From Gemmatimonadaceae bacterium (lineage in GTDB: Bacteria; Gemmatimonadota; Gemmatimonadetes; Gemmatimonadales; Gemmatimonadaceae): 64,000 nt of DNA. The stretch is from contig JADLCY010000008.1 of assembly GCA_020846935.1 (NCBI GenBank), forward strand, positions 62,001-126,000, read 5' to 3'. Under the pieces are notes generated by a model. The model saw only the letters and a list, made by a program, of their open reading frames with translations. It was not told the origin of the DNA and did not search any database. This document shows positions 42,307 to 51,320 of this stretch, piece after piece. Position 1 is the first letter of the stretch, and the number at the start of each line of letters is the position of its first letter. A program made the position numbers and the translations under genes.

Positions 42307-43953
42307 TCAGATCTCGCCCCGCTTCGCGAACTCGGCGATGCGTTCACCGGCCCTGAAGGCCAGCGCCATGATCGTCATGGTGGGTTGCCCTCGCCCGGAC
42401 GTTACCAGACTGGAGCCATCGCACAAGAACAGATTTTTCACGTCGTGAGTGCGGTGGAACTTATCAATCACGCTCGTGCGCGGATCGTTGCCCATGCGAC
42501 AGGTACCGAGCAGGTGGGCCGTCCCCGTCTGGACCTCGACCGGGAGCCGCCACGACTGCGTCGCGCCGGCGGCCTGGTGAATCTCCATCGCCCGGTCCTG
42601 GAGGTACTTCATCATCTTCAGGTCGTCATCGTGATCGCGATAGGTGAAGCGGATCGCGGGCAGACCCCAGTCGTCCTTGAGCGTGGGATCGAGGCTCACG
42701 CTGTTGCTTTCCACCGGTAGGGACGTGGTGTGCCCGAAGATGACCATCTGGCGCGAGAAGCCGTGCTCGAGGAATCGCTTGTGCTCGGCGCCCCAGTTGC
42801 GCACGCCGGGTTTGCCGCCGTTGAGCGCGAAGAAGATGGGCAGGTTGATGTCACCGCGCGCGTCGATTCCCCCGCCTCCATAAAAGCCGCGCTTGGGGTC
42901 CGAATCGTACCAGTCGTGCGCGATGCGCGTGACCTGCACGCCCTTGTATTCGTTGAGCGGATGTTCGTAGATGCCCGGCGCGAGCGAGGCACCGTTGAAC
43001 ATCAGGTGCTTGCCCACCATGCCTGACGAGTTTGCGAGCCCGTTGGGGAAGCGGTTGCTCGCTGACATGAGGAGCAGGCGCGGGGTCTCGGCGCCGTTCG
43101 CGCACAGGATCACCGCCTTCGCCCGCTGCCGCTGCTCGCGCCGGTTTTCGTCGAAGTACACCACCCCCGTCGCCCGCCCACGGGCGTCGACTTCGACCTG
43201 CCTTACGTACGCGCGCGCGCGGATCTCGCACTTGCCCGTGCGCTCGGCCATCGGGATCATCGAGGCGAGCGTTGAACTCTTTGCGCCGTATTCGCACCCA
43301 AAGCCCTCGCAGAAGCCGCAGTTCTGGCAGGCGGCGCGCCCGTTGTGGGGCTGCGACAGGATCGCCATCGGTGCAGGATACGGATGGAAACCGAGCTTCC
43401 GCGCCCCGCGCTCGAAGAGCACACCGGAGGACTTCACCGGCAGAGGTGGTACCGGGTAGGGCCTGGACCGCGGCGGATCGTTAGGCCCCGGCGCCCCGCT
43501 CACGCCGATCTCCCAGTCGACCTTCGTGTAGTACGGCTCGAGATCCTGGTACGTGATGGGCCAGTCGACCAGCGACGCGCCGGGAATCGCGCCCAGTCGG
43601 CTCCGCTCGTTGAAATCCACGGGGCGGAAGCGCCAGAAGTTCGCCGTGAAGTGCACGCTGCTGCCGCCAACCATCTGCGCATACCAGAGGATCCCGCCCG
43701 GCTTTGCGACTTCCGTGGGCGTCTGCCGCCAGGTGATCGGCTGCCTGGTGTTGATCTCGTTGCGGAAGAAGTAGGCGTATTCGTCGTGGTGGAACTGCGA
43801 GGGATGAATGCGCGGCCCCTGTTCGAGCACCACCACCGTGTGCCCGCGCGTCGAGAGCTCCTTGGCCATGATGCCCCCGGCCGCGCCTGAGCCGACGATC
43901 ACGAAGTCGACCTCGGTCGTGAGGGGAAAGCGCGCGGCTTGCTGCTGCGTCAT
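42307..43953 (-). CDS. GMC family FAD-dependent oxidoreductase with Cys cluster
   Basis: A 548-residue GMC oxidoreductase. FAD motif: DFVIVGSGAAGGIMAKELST (about 16-35). Residues about 213-226 hold RAACQNCGFCEGFGCEYGAK, a Cys cluster like that binding iron-sulfur in FAD-glucose dehydrogenase alpha subunits. The C-terminal signature is HLLGTCRMGNDPRTS and SLVTSGRGQPTMTIMALAFR. The start overlaps the subunit-3 gene's stop by 4 bases. Together they form a periplasmic or membrane dehydrogenase probably acting on sugars or polyols and feeding a cytochrome. The electron acceptor is not visible in this window. Confidence 0.93.
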   Translation of the reverse strand: MTQQQAARFPLTTEVDFVIVGSGAAGGIMAKELSTRGHTVVVLEQGPRIHPSQFHHDEYAYFFRNEINTRQPITWRQTPTEVAKPGGILWYAQMVGGSSVHFTANFWRFRPVDFNERSRLGAIPGASLVDWPITYQDLEPYYTKVDWEIGVSGAPGPNDPPRSRPYPVPPLPVKSSGVLFERGARKLGFHPYPAPMAILSQPHNGRAACQNCGFCEGFGCEYGAKSSTLASMIPMAERTGKCEIRARAYVRQVEVDARGRATGVVYFDENRREQRQRAKAVILCANGAETPRLLLMSASNRFPNGLANSSGMVGKHLMFNGASLAPGIYEHPLNEYKGVQVTRIAHDWYDSDPKRGFYGGGGIDARGDINLPIFFALNGGKPGVRNWGAEHKRFLEHGFSRQMVIFGHTTSLPVESNSVSLDPTLKDDWGLPAIRFTYRDHDDDLKMMKYLQDRAMEIHQAAGATQSWRLPVEVQTGTAHLLGTCRMGNDPRTSVIDKFHRTHDVKNLFLCDGSSLVTSGRGQPTMTIMALAFRAGERIAEFAKRGEI

Positions 43954-44531
43954 GCCTTCTTCCCTCCACGCTGCAGCGGCGCGTCGTAGTAGCCGAACGG
44001 CGGTCGATGCACGGGCTGAGGGTCGAAGCCGATGATCTTCCAGCCGATCCTGTCGCGATTGCCGCCGTACTTCGGGTCGCCGAACATGCCGACCATCGTG
44101 GCCGTGCGCATCTGTTCAAAGAAGGGCGTCTTTTCGATCGCAGCGAGAATCGCGTCCTGATCGCGCACGGGCAGCGCGGCGAACGACGCGGCACCGCGCT
44201 GCCTGCGCGTCGCGCGCGCACGGAGATCGGCCAGGCCCCGCCGTACCTCGGGGAGCGCGGCCTTGTCGAACGTGGCAAGCGCCTTGTCGATGAAGAAGAT
44301 CACGCCGGCCTCCTTCGCCCCCGGGGTTTCCGTCGTCGGGACGATGCGCTGTGCCATGGCGTCGAGGTCACGCGCCTCAGCCGCGCTCAGGGCGGTGAAC
44401 GCCGGCGGCGGCTGCGTGACGCTCCTCGCGGCGTGTGCGAGCGCGTCTTCGACCAAGGCCCAGTCGGTGGCCAGCCACGCGGCGCCAAGCCCAGCCGCGC
44501 TGATGATGAACGATCGTCGGGAAGTTGCCAT
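43950..44531 (-). CDS. Gluconate 2-dehydrogenase subunit 3-like, Tat-exported
   Basis: A 193-residue protein with a Tat signal MATSRRSFIISAAGLGAAWL. The mature domain has LSAAEARDLDAMAQRIVPTT and FIDKALATFDKAALPEVRRG, then MRTATMVGMFGDPKYGGNRD with the WKIIGFDPQPVHRPPFGYYD ending, all typical of the family. The Tat signal likely carries the folded GMC partner (with no own signal) across the membrane by a hitchhiker mechanism, as in FAD-glucose dehydrogenase. It overlaps the GMC start by 4 bases. Confidence 0.93.
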   Translation of the reverse strand: MATSRRSFIISAAGLGAAWLATDWALVEDALAHAARSVTQPPPAFTALSAAEARDLDAMAQRIVPTTETPGAKEAGVIFFIDKALATFDKAALPEVRRGLADLRARATRRQRGAASFAALPVRDQDAILAAIEKTPFFEQMRTATMVGMFGDPKYGGNRDRIGWKIIGFDPQPVHRPPFGYYDAPLQRGGKKA

Positions 44532-44591
44532 CGTGGGCGTTGGCGCGAGAGGAGTGCCGCAGGAGGCACCAAACTCGTGCCTACCGGTCCG

Positions 44592-46046
44592 TCACGGAAG
44601 CGGGTCGCGGTGCCCGTTGGTCGACGCCGGGAGGCTCAGGGGCGCAGTCTCGGGGACGCGCGGTGCGGTGAGCCGGCCCCACCAGTCGGCCACGCCGCGG
44701 GCAGCCCGGCCGAGGACCGCGCCCACGAGGGTTGGGTAGTCGATCGGGGAGGAGCCGTCGCCCAGGTCGAGCGAGCGCAGGATGCGGCCCCGCATGCGCA
44801 GCGCGATCGGCGTCGCAAAGGTGATGGCGTTGAACGCCGGGTCGTAGCGCACGCCCAGCCCCTCGATGAGGGCCGCGGTCCGCGCGAAGTAGACCATCTC
44901 GCTCGTCAGGCGCACCGGCCAGTCATACAGCGACGCCAGCACCTCCTGGGCCAGCAGGTCCACGCGCTCGGCCATCGTCGACCGGTCATACGCGATATCC
45001 ATCAATCGTTCGGCGAGCGGGCGCAGTTCGTCGTTTGTGACATGCGCGTCGAGGAGGCCGAGCGACCGGAAGCCGTCGAGGATGCCATCGAGATCGCGAC
45101 GGATCGCGGCGAAGACCGTGCGGACGAGGTTGGCGCGCATCTCGCGCGGCACGCGGATCACCATGCCGAAGTCGAGCAGGACGACGCGCCCGTCGGGGGC
45201 CACAAGCACGTTGCCCGGATGCGGGTCGGCGTGGAAGAACCCGTCGACCAGCATCATCTGGAGGTAGAGCTCCATCACGCGACTCACGACGCCACCGGGG
45301 TCGTGCGTCGGGTCACCGGGGTGCGGCTGCAGGCGATCCACCCGGATGCCCTCGATGTACTCGAGCACCAGCGTGCGCCGCCTCGTCAGGCTGCCGATGA
45401 CCTCGGGCACGATGACCCGCGGATTGTCGCACAGGTTGGCTCGGATCTCGATCGCGTTCGCCGCCTCGTGTTCGAAGTCCAGTTCCTCCCAGATGCGGTG
45501 GGCGAACTCCTCGATGACGACGCGCGCGTTCTCCACGTGTGGATTCGGGAACCGTCGAGAGAACCAGCGCACCAGGGGGCGAAACACGGCAAGGTCGTCG
45601 CGGATCAGCGCCTCGACGCCGGGCCGCAGCACCTTGATGACCACGTCGCGCCCGCCGTGGCGCGCCCGATGCACCTGTCCCAACGAAGCCGCGGCCAACG
45701 GCTCGGCCTCGAACCGTTCGAACAACTGCTCGGGTGGGCGACCATAGCTGCGTTCGATCTCCTCGCGAATGCGCGCCGTGGGCACCGGCGGCACCTGATC
45801 GGTGAGCGTGGAAAGTGCGCTGACGTAGGGTTCGGGAATGAGGTCGGCGCGCGACGAGAACACCTGCGCCATCTTCACGAACGACGGCCCGAGGCGCGCG
45901 AGCGCGGCGACCAGCGCCGTGGCGCGTGCCCGATGAAAGGCCGGGCTGCGGGTCGCGGCACGCCCCCACCAGATCCAGCGGCGCCGGTCGCGGAGGAACG
46001 ACGCCGTGAGCGGAGCCAGGTGCCACAGGATCACGAGCGCGCGCAT
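44592..46046 (-). CDS. UbiB/ABC1/AarF family kinase-like protein
   Basis: A 484-residue member of the ABC1 atypical kinase family, which supports quinone synthesis or lipid distribution. Motifs: LGPSFVKMAQVFSSRADLIP (KxGQ-like region), AAASLGQVHRARHGGRDVVI, ELDFEHEAANAIEIRANLCD, GFFHADPHPGNVLVAPDGRV and LLDFGMVIRVP. The canonical KxGQxxSxR appears as KMAQVFSSR, with Ala for Gly. A hydrophobic C-terminal part contains ITFATPIALRMRG. It starts 44 bases from the divergent SnoaL-like gene. Confidence 0.9.
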   Translation of the reverse strand: MRALVILWHLAPLTASFLRDRRRWIWWGRAATRSPAFHRARATALVAALARLGPSFVKMAQVFSSRADLIPEPYVSALSTLTDQVPPVPTARIREEIERSYGRPPEQLFERFEAEPLAAASLGQVHRARHGGRDVVIKVLRPGVEALIRDDLAVFRPLVRWFSRRFPNPHVENARVVIEEFAHRIWEELDFEHEAANAIEIRANLCDNPRVIVPEVIGSLTRRRTLVLEYIEGIRVDRLQPHPGDPTHDPGGVVSRVMELYLQMMLVDGFFHADPHPGNVLVAPDGRVVLLDFGMVIRVPREMRANLVRTVFAAIRRDLDGILDGFRSLGLLDAHVTNDELRPLAERLMDIAYDRSTMAERVDLLAQEVLASLYDWPVRLTSEMVYFARTAALIEGLGVRYDPAFNAITFATPIALRMRGRILRSLDLGDGSSPIDYPTLVGAVLGRAARGVADWWGRLTAPRVPETAPLSLPASTNGHRDPLP

Positions 46047-46089
46047 GCCGCAATCTACCGCGCTCCTCCCGAGCCCTTCATCGTCCGGT

Positions 46090-46608
46090 ATGACCTCCCG
46101 ACTCCGAATGTTCTGCCCGGCCGCGCTCCCCGCTGCCCTGCTCTTCTCGCTGACGGTCGCGCCCCTCGGCGCTCAGTCCCCGGAGGCGCGGTCGAGCGCG
46201 CGCGAAATCCGTCGCCTCAGGGAATCGTCGAACGCGGCGATCGCGCGCCACGACACCGCCGGTGTCGCCGCGATCCTTGCGCCCGACGTGGTCGTCGTGT
46301 CCTCGAACTCCACGCACATCGTGGGTCGCGAGGCCAACGCCCTGCGGTTCGCCGAACAGTTCCGGCTGCGCCCCGATGTGACCTACCGACGCGCACCCGG
46401 GAGCGTGCGCATCTTCGAACCGTGGCACATGGCCGCCGAGGAGGGGACGTGGGCCGGCTCGTGGACGGACGCCGACGGGCGCGTCAGCATCGGCGGCCGC
46501 TACTTCGCCAAGTGGCGCCGCATCGACGGCGCCTGGCGCGTGGAGAGCGAGACCTACGTGCCGTCGTACTGCCGGGGCAGCGCGTATTGCCGGCGCGCGC
46601 CCCAGTGA
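46090..46608 (+). CDS. SnoaL-like / DUF4440 exported protein
   Basis: A 172-residue protein with signal peptide MTSRLRMFCPAALPAALLFS ending LGAQS. The mature part is an NTF2-like fold: AREIRRLRESSNAAIARHDT, VAAILAPDVVVVSSNSTHIV, GREANALRFAEQFRLRPDVT and YFAKWRRIDGAWRVESETYV. It is the second DUF4440-type exported protein in the window. The C-terminus has two Cys (SYCRGSAYCRRAP). Function is unknown; the family often has ligand-binding cavities. ATG at 46090. Confidence 0.82.
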   Translation: MTSRLRMFCPAALPAALLFSLTVAPLGAQSPEARSSAREIRRLRESSNAAIARHDTAGVAAILAPDVVVVSSNSTHIVGREANALRFAEQFRLRPDVTYRRAPGSVRIFEPWHMAAEEGTWAGSWTDADGRVSIGGRYFAKWRRIDGAWRVESETYVPSYCRGSAYCRRAPQ

Positions 46609-46615
46609 TCGCGGC

Positions 46616-47059
46616 TCAGAAGGGAAACAGCGGGCGCGCCCATGGGGTGAACGCGAGCATCGCCACGAGTGCGAGGCCACACCACAGCGTCGCCGTCTGA
46701 AATCGGCCGGAGTCACTGGTCGCCTTCCGGACTCGCGCGGCTCCGATGTGGATGAGCGCCACCGCGATCAGCATGACCAGCGGATGCTCCACGATCATCT
46801 GGCGCACGGCGGCGGTGCGCATGGCCGCGCCCATGTCGCCCAGCCCCTCTCGCACGAGCGGACTCGCGAGGGCGAGCAGCACACCGAGGGTGAACTGCAG
46901 CGATGCGACGTGGGTGAAGATCCGGAGCGCGAGGCCGTCGGCCGGGGACCAGGCGGCGCGCGTCATCCATCCGCGCCACGAGCGCGCCACGACGTACACA
47001 CCGGCCGCGAGGATGAGCCACCTAACGATATTGTGTGAGGCCAGCAGGAACGGGTACAT
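46616..47059 (-). CDS. Hypothetical four-helix membrane protein
   Basis: A 147-residue protein with four predicted membrane segments: HNIVRWLILAAGVYVVARSW (about 9-28), ASLQFTLGVLLALASPLV (about 52-69), HPLVMLIAVALIHIGAARV (about 92-110) and TATLWCGLALVAMLAF (about 122-137). His residues at the ends of segments 1 and 3 suggest possible haem or metal ligation, but no family motif confirms it. It is convergent with the SnoaL-like gene, 7 bases apart, and divergent from the M14 peptidase. Confidence 0.75.
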   Translation of the reverse strand: MYPFLLASHNIVRWLILAAGVYVVARSWRGWMTRAAWSPADGLALRIFTHVASLQFTLGVLLALASPLVREGLGDMGAAMRTAAVRQMIVEHPLVMLIAVALIHIGAARVRKATSDSGRFQTATLWCGLALVAMLAFTPWARPLFPF

Positions 47060-47205
47060 GGGCGGCGGCGGTGGGCGAGCGTGGTCGAGCGGTGCGGACG
47101 CGTGGTGCGGAACCTATGCCGGGCTCCCGTTGCGCTCCAGCGGCCCGGCGACTCGCTCCCGGTCCACACTATAGATTCGCGCCGACCCCTCCCGACCCTA
47201 CGCGC

Positions 47206-49827
47206 ATGACCCGACCCGTCCACCTCGCGCTCGCCGCCGTCCTTGTCGCTGCTCCCGGTGCTGCCAGCGGCCAGCACACCTACTCCGAGGCCGGCGCCAC
47301 GTACGATCCACGGGTACCGACCCCGCGCTCGGTGCTCGGCCACGACATCGGTGAGCGGTTCACCACGCACCGGCAGATGCTGCGGTACATCGAGCGCGTG
47401 GCCGCGGCAACGGCGCGGGTGAAGGTCGACACGGTGGCCCGCACGTTCGAGGGCCGCGAGATGCTGCTCATCACCATCTCCTCCGAGGCGAACATGGCGC
47501 GCCTCGCCGAGCGTCAGGCGGATGCCCGGCGCATCGGCGACCCGCGCTCGGCGCCGGCCGCGGAGGTCGATGCGGCCGTCCGGCGGAGCCCGTCGATCGT
47601 GTGGCTGGCGCAGTCGGTGCACGGGGGCGAGGCCTCGGGCGTCGAAGCCGGGCTCGCGCTCTTCTACCAGCTCGCCGCCGGCACGGACGCCGAGACCCGC
47701 ATGGCGCTCGACAGCACCATCGTGCTGATGGACCCCAGTGAAAACCCGGACGGTCGCGAGCGACATACGCACGACATCGAGCGCACGTGGAGCGCGATGT
47801 CGCTGCCGAGTGAGCCCGGTGCCCTCAACAATGCGGGATCGTGGCCAGGCCCGCGCACCAGTCACTACGCCTTCGACCTCAACCGCGACTGGTTCATCAT
47901 GTCGCACCCGGAGTCGCAGGGACGCGTGAAGTCGTTCCTCGCGTGGTGGCCGCACGTGGCGATCGATGCGCACGAGCAGGGGTCGAGCGCATCGTTCTAC
48001 TTTGCGCCACCGCGCGAGCCGGACAACAAGAACAACCCGGCACACCTGTTCAAGTGGTTCGACATCTTTGCTGCGGCGCATGGCGAGGCGTTCGATCGCC
48101 ATGGGTGGTCGTACTTCCGCCGCGAGGGCTACGACTCGTTCTATCCGGGCTACGGCGAAGGCTGGCCGATGCTGACGGGTTCGATCGGCATGCTCTTTGA
48201 GTCGGCGTCGTCGTCAGGCGGTGCGATTCGACGAAGCGATGGACTGCTGCGCACCCTGCGACAGGCCGCGTGGGAGCACTACACCGCGGAGTGGACGACG
48301 GTCCGCACCGCCGCTCGGCGCCGCACGGAGCTCGTCAGCGACTATGCCAAGTCACGGCGCGATGCGATCACGAAGCACGCCGCTGGCCCGATGCGCGCAA
48401 TCGTGTTCGAGCGCGACCTGCAGGGACGCGCCGACTCGCTCGCGGCCAAGCTGCTCGCCAACGGGATCGACGTGCTTCGCCTGGGCGGTGATACCGACCT
48501 GCGCGACGCCACACCGTTCGGCGAGCGTACGGCCGTGACCTCGGCGCGTGTGCGTGCCGGTTCGTACGTCGTCGACCTTGCCCAGCCGCAGGGCCACCTG
48601 GCCAAGGCGATCCTGGAGCCGGACGCCGAACTCGACTCCGCGTTCATCAAGGCGGAGCTGGAGATGCGACGCACCGGGCAGCCCGATCGCTTTTACGACG
48701 TGACCGCGTGGTCGCTGCCGTTTGCGTATCGCGTGCGCGCCTGGCACCTCCGGGCCGTGCCTGCCGGTACGACCCAGCTCACCGCGGTCGCGCGTCCGGC
48801 GGCGACCGTGCCCGCACGCGCGCAGTACGCGTATGCGTTCGAGCCTGGTTCCGAGGCCTCCAACCGGATGCTGGCGTGGCTGCTCCGGGATTCGGTGCGC
48901 GTCTGGCACGCCACGCGCTGGTTCACGACGGGCGGAAAGCGTTTCCCGGACGGCGCGTTCGTCGTGCGTGTGGCGGCCAATGACACGTCGGTGCACGCGC
49001 TCGTCGCGAGGCACGCCGCGGCCGCCGGCGCCGCGGTCTTTTCGATTCGTTCGGCGGGCGTTGACGAGGGGACGGATCTTGGCTCCAACTCGGTGCAGCC
49101 GATCCGCATTCCGCGCGTGGCGCTGCTGAGCGGGCCACCGGTGAGCGGCGGCTCGTGGGGCTTCACCTGGTATGCCATGGATCAGCGGCTTGGGTATCCC
49201 ACCACGCTGGTCGACGCGTCGTTCGTGGCCGGCGGCGGGCTGGAACGGTTCAACACACTGATCGTTCCCTCGGTGGCGGGCGCGGCCCTCGATCGGGCGC
49301 TCGGCGACGCGGGCAAGACGAGGCTCGCGGAGTGGGTGCGCGGCGGTGGCCTGCTGATCACGATCGACGGCGCGTCGGCCTGGCTCGCGCAGGAGAGCAC
49401 GCGCCTGGCGCGTATCCGCGTGCGGCGCGACACCACCCGCGCCGATAGCGCTGGCGGTGCTCCGCTCCAGACATCCCTCCCGGGCGTGCTGGCCCGGGCC
49501 ACGATCGACACACTCTCGCCGTTGCTCGCCGGCATTCGCGATGTGGAGCTGCCGGTGTTCGCCAACTCCGACCGCGTGTACACCGTCCCGCGCGACCTGA
49601 CGGCCGGCGAAGCCGTGATCCGTTTCGCGCCGAAGGAGCGTGTGCGCCTGGCCGGCTACTTCTGGCCGGAGATGCCCGAGCGCATCGCGCTGTCGCCATG
49701 GTTGTGGACGGAGAACGTGGGACGCGGACGGGTGGTGGCGTTCGCGCACGACGTGAACTTCCGCGATCTGTTCCGTGGATTGCTGCCGATCTTCGGCAAC
49801 GCCGTGCTGCTTGGAGGAACCTTCTGA
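47206..49827 (+). CDS. M14 family zinc carboxypeptidase, exported
   Basis: An 873-residue exported metallopeptidase. Signal MTRPVHLALAAVLVAAPGAA ends SGQHTY. The zinc motif HxxE is in LAQSVHGGEASGVEAGLALF (about residue 139), the DPSENPDGRERHTHD and AFDLNRDWF segments follow the M14 pattern, and the third ligand is in HVAIDAHEQGSSASFYF. The acid/base Glu probably lies in MLFESASSSGG. Residues 450-873 include a class-I glutamine-amidotransferase-like tail (PRVALLSGPPVSGGSWGFTW). A TATAGAT hexamer at 47170-47176 may be its -10. It cleaves C-terminal residues in the periplasm. Confidence 0.9.
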   Translation: MTRPVHLALAAVLVAAPGAASGQHTYSEAGATYDPRVPTPRSVLGHDIGERFTTHRQMLRYIERVAAATARVKVDTVARTFEGREMLLITISSEANMARLAERQADARRIGDPRSAPAAEVDAAVRRSPSIVWLAQSVHGGEASGVEAGLALFYQLAAGTDAETRMALDSTIVLMDPSENPDGRERHTHDIERTWSAMSLPSEPGALNNAGSWPGPRTSHYAFDLNRDWFIMSHPESQGRVKSFLAWWPHVAIDAHEQGSSASFYFAPPREPDNKNNPAHLFKWFDIFAAAHGEAFDRHGWSYFRREGYDSFYPGYGEGWPMLTGSIGMLFESASSSGGAIRRSDGLLRTLRQAAWEHYTAEWTTVRTAARRRTELVSDYAKSRRDAITKHAAGPMRAIVFERDLQGRADSLAAKLLANGIDVLRLGGDTDLRDATPFGERTAVTSARVRAGSYVVDLAQPQGHLAKAILEPDAELDSAFIKAELEMRRTGQPDRFYDVTAWSLPFAYRVRAWHLRAVPAGTTQLTAVARPAATVPARAQYAYAFEPGSEASNRMLAWLLRDSVRVWHATRWFTTGGKRFPDGAFVVRVAANDTSVHALVARHAAAAGAAVFSIRSAGVDEGTDLGSNSVQPIRIPRVALLSGPPVSGGSWGFTWYAMDQRLGYPTTLVDASFVAGGGLERFNTLIVPSVAGAALDRALGDAGKTRLAEWVRGGGLLITIDGASAWLAQESTRLARIRVRRDTTRADSAGGAPLQTSLPGVLARATIDTLSPLLAGIRDVELPVFANSDRVYTVPRDLTAGEAVIRFAPKERVRLAGYFWPEMPERIALSPWLWTENVGRGRVVAFAHDVNFRDLFRGLLPIFGNAVLLGGTF

Positions 49828-49835
49828 CGAGCGGG

Positions 49836-50285
49836 GTGCAGTTCACCCGCGAGTCCGCCGACTCGGCCGACCTGCGCACGCTGGCGGCCGAGCTCGACGC
49901 CGAGCTCCTGGAGCGATACGGCGCTGACCAGGCCCAGTTCACTCCACACAACGCGCTCGCTTCGCTCGATGCGGTGGTGATCGCCCGCACGGATGCGTCC
50001 CTCGTCGGCTGTGGCGCCTTTCGCCGGCATGACGCCGAGTCGGTGGAGGTGAAGCGCATGTTCGTGCGGCGGACGCACCGAGGTTCGGGCGCAGCGGCGG
50101 GTGTGCTTGCGGAGCTGGAGCGCTGGGCGAGGGAGCTCGGGTTCACGCGATGCGTGCTCGAGACGGGGGTTCGTCAGCCCGATGCGCTGCGGTTCTACGC
50201 GAAGATGGGCTATACGCGCGTCGACGCCTTTCCGCCCTACGTGGGCAACACGCTGAGCGTCTGCCTCGGCAGGGCGATAGCCTGA
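49836..50285 (+). CDS. GNAT family N-acetyltransferase
   Basis: A 149-residue acetyltransferase. The acetyl-CoA motif is VEVKRMFVRRTHRGSGAAAG (R-x-x-G-x-A/G region), followed by VLAELERWARELGFTRCVLE and ALRFYAKMGYTRVDAFPPYV. The substrate is unknown; small GNATs act on amines. The GTG at 49836, eight bases after the M14 stop, is the best start; a CTG overlapping the stop is an alternative, nearer to the GGAGGA sequence. Likely co-transcribed with the peptidase gene. A strong terminator follows. Confidence 0.83.
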   Translation: MQFTRESADSADLRTLAAELDAELLERYGADQAQFTPHNALASLDAVVIARTDASLVGCGAFRRHDAESVEVKRMFVRRTHRGSGAAAGVLAELERWARELGFTRCVLETGVRQPDALRFYAKMGYTRVDAFPPYVGNTLSVCLGRAIA

Positions 50286-50291
50286 ATGCGT

Positions 50292-50320
50292 GCGAGGGAC
50301 GGCGACTGGCCGTCCCTCGC
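50292..50320. terminator. Bidirectional intrinsic terminator
   Basis: A perfect 12-base inverted repeat GCGAGGGACGGC (50292-50303) with loop GACTG pairs with 50309-50320. It lies between the convergent GNAT gene and the leftward helical-protein gene and can end both transcripts. No T tract is present. Confidence 0.75.
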
Positions 50321-50341
50321 GAGTCGTGATGACGCGCCGGT

Positions 50342-50974
50342 TCAGCGCGTGGCGAACTTTGCCGGAAACTGCTTTGCGATGGCGTCGGCGAGCGGATCAG
50401 CGATCATCTGCATGTGCATCGCGGCGGCCCGGAGCGCGGTGAAGGTGGCCTTGCCATCCATCGCGGCCTGCGCGTCGATGACCGCCTTGAGCGTGAGGAC
50501 GTGGTCCTTCACGAGGCCGGCCACGGCGTCTTTCGGCAGGTTGGGATTCGCCGAGGCGAGGAAGGCGCCAAAGTCCTGCGTGTACTGCACCAGATCACCG
50601 ACCGCCTTCTCGGACTTCTTCGCGTCCTTGGTGGCCAGGCCCACCGTGTAGTCGACGACGAAGCCGATGTGCTTGCGCCACAGGGCGAGGAAAGCCTGCT
50701 CGGCGCCTGCGCCGTACACGGACCCGATGGCCTTTGCAACGTCGACCGAGTTCATGTCGAGCGCGCCGGCGGCGGCCTCAAACTCGGCCTTGCGCCCGCC
50801 GAGGGCGGCGCCGGTAGCGTTGCTGGCGAGGAAGGCGTGCTCCTGCAAGAGCGTGCGGAGGTTGGCGCGCAGGGTGGATCCGGCCGCGCCGGCCATGGTG
50901 TGCTGTGCGTGACTCGTCGCGGGAGCCACGGCGAGGATGGCGCCGAGGACGGCGACCGGGAGCGTGCGGAACAT
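50342..50974 (-). CDS. Exported helical protein, copper-context
   Basis: A 210-residue protein with signal peptide MFRTLPVAVLGAILAVAPAT ending SHAQH. The mature part contains an internal helical repeat: LRANLRTLLQEHAFLASNAT and later LVKDHVLTLKAVIDAQAAMD, each followed by a similar helix pair, and RKHIGFVVDYTVGLATKDAK. Similar proteins in Firmicutes are found near copper amine oxidase-like or spore functions. It lies 13 bases from the upstream cupredoxin gene, so both form an operon. His residues (QEHAF, WRKHIG, KDHVL, AAMHMQ) might bind metal. Function inferred only from neighbours. Confidence 0.72.
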   Translation of the reverse strand: MFRTLPVAVLGAILAVAPATSHAQHTMAGAAGSTLRANLRTLLQEHAFLASNATGAALGGRKAEFEAAAGALDMNSVDVAKAIGSVYGAGAEQAFLALWRKHIGFVVDYTVGLATKDAKKSEKAVGDLVQYTQDFGAFLASANPNLPKDAVAGLVKDHVLTLKAVIDAQAAMDGKATFTALRAAAMHMQMIADPLADAIAKQFPAKFATR

Positions 50975-50987
50975 TGAGGGGGGTCTC

Positions 50988-51320
50988 CTAACGAGTGGGA
51001 GTGACGATGACGGTGCCCTTCATGAAGCGGTGCCGATCGCAGAAGTAGTCGTAGCGGCCGGCGCGTGCGAACGTCCTCGTGCCGACACGGTCCATGGCGG
51101 CGAGGACGATGTTCCAGCCGGCAACGGGTGCCTCGGGCGTGCCACCGGTGACCGTGTGTTCGATCTGGTCCCGGTTTACCCAGCGCACCGTGGTGCCCAC
51201 CGGCACGCGGAGCGTGTCCGGCACCACCTGGAACGTCCGGTACTCGACCACGGGCTCACGCGTGCGGAGCAGGCCCGGAAGTGCGAGCGGGAGACAGAGG
51301 ATGAATGCGCGGAGAGCCAT
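50988..51320 (-). CDS. Cupredoxin (plastocyanin-like) protein
   Basis: A 110-residue exported cupredoxin. A signal or anchor MALRAFILCLPLALPGLLRT leads into FQVVPDTLRVPVGTTVRWVN. Type-1 copper ligands are His55 (QIEHTVTGG), Cys94, His97 and Met100 (YFCDRHRFMKG). The loop between Cys and His has two residues, like plastocyanin/amicyanin-class proteins. It likely shuttles electrons in the periplasm. A helical exported protein gene follows 13 bases downstream. Confidence 0.88.
   Translation of the reverse strand: MALRAFILCLPLALPGLLRTREPVVEYRTFQVVPDTLRVPVGTTVRWVNRDQIEHTVTGGTPEAPVAGWNIVLAAMDRVGTRTFARAGRYDYFCDRHRFMKGTVIVTPTR

Noticed and set aside
44007-46700. Very long open frame on the plus strand opposite the UbiB-like and subunit-3 genes
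   Set aside because: It reads as Arg/His-rich low-complexity sequence with no domain, and it is antisense to two clearly recognisable genes. High GC keeps antisense frames open.
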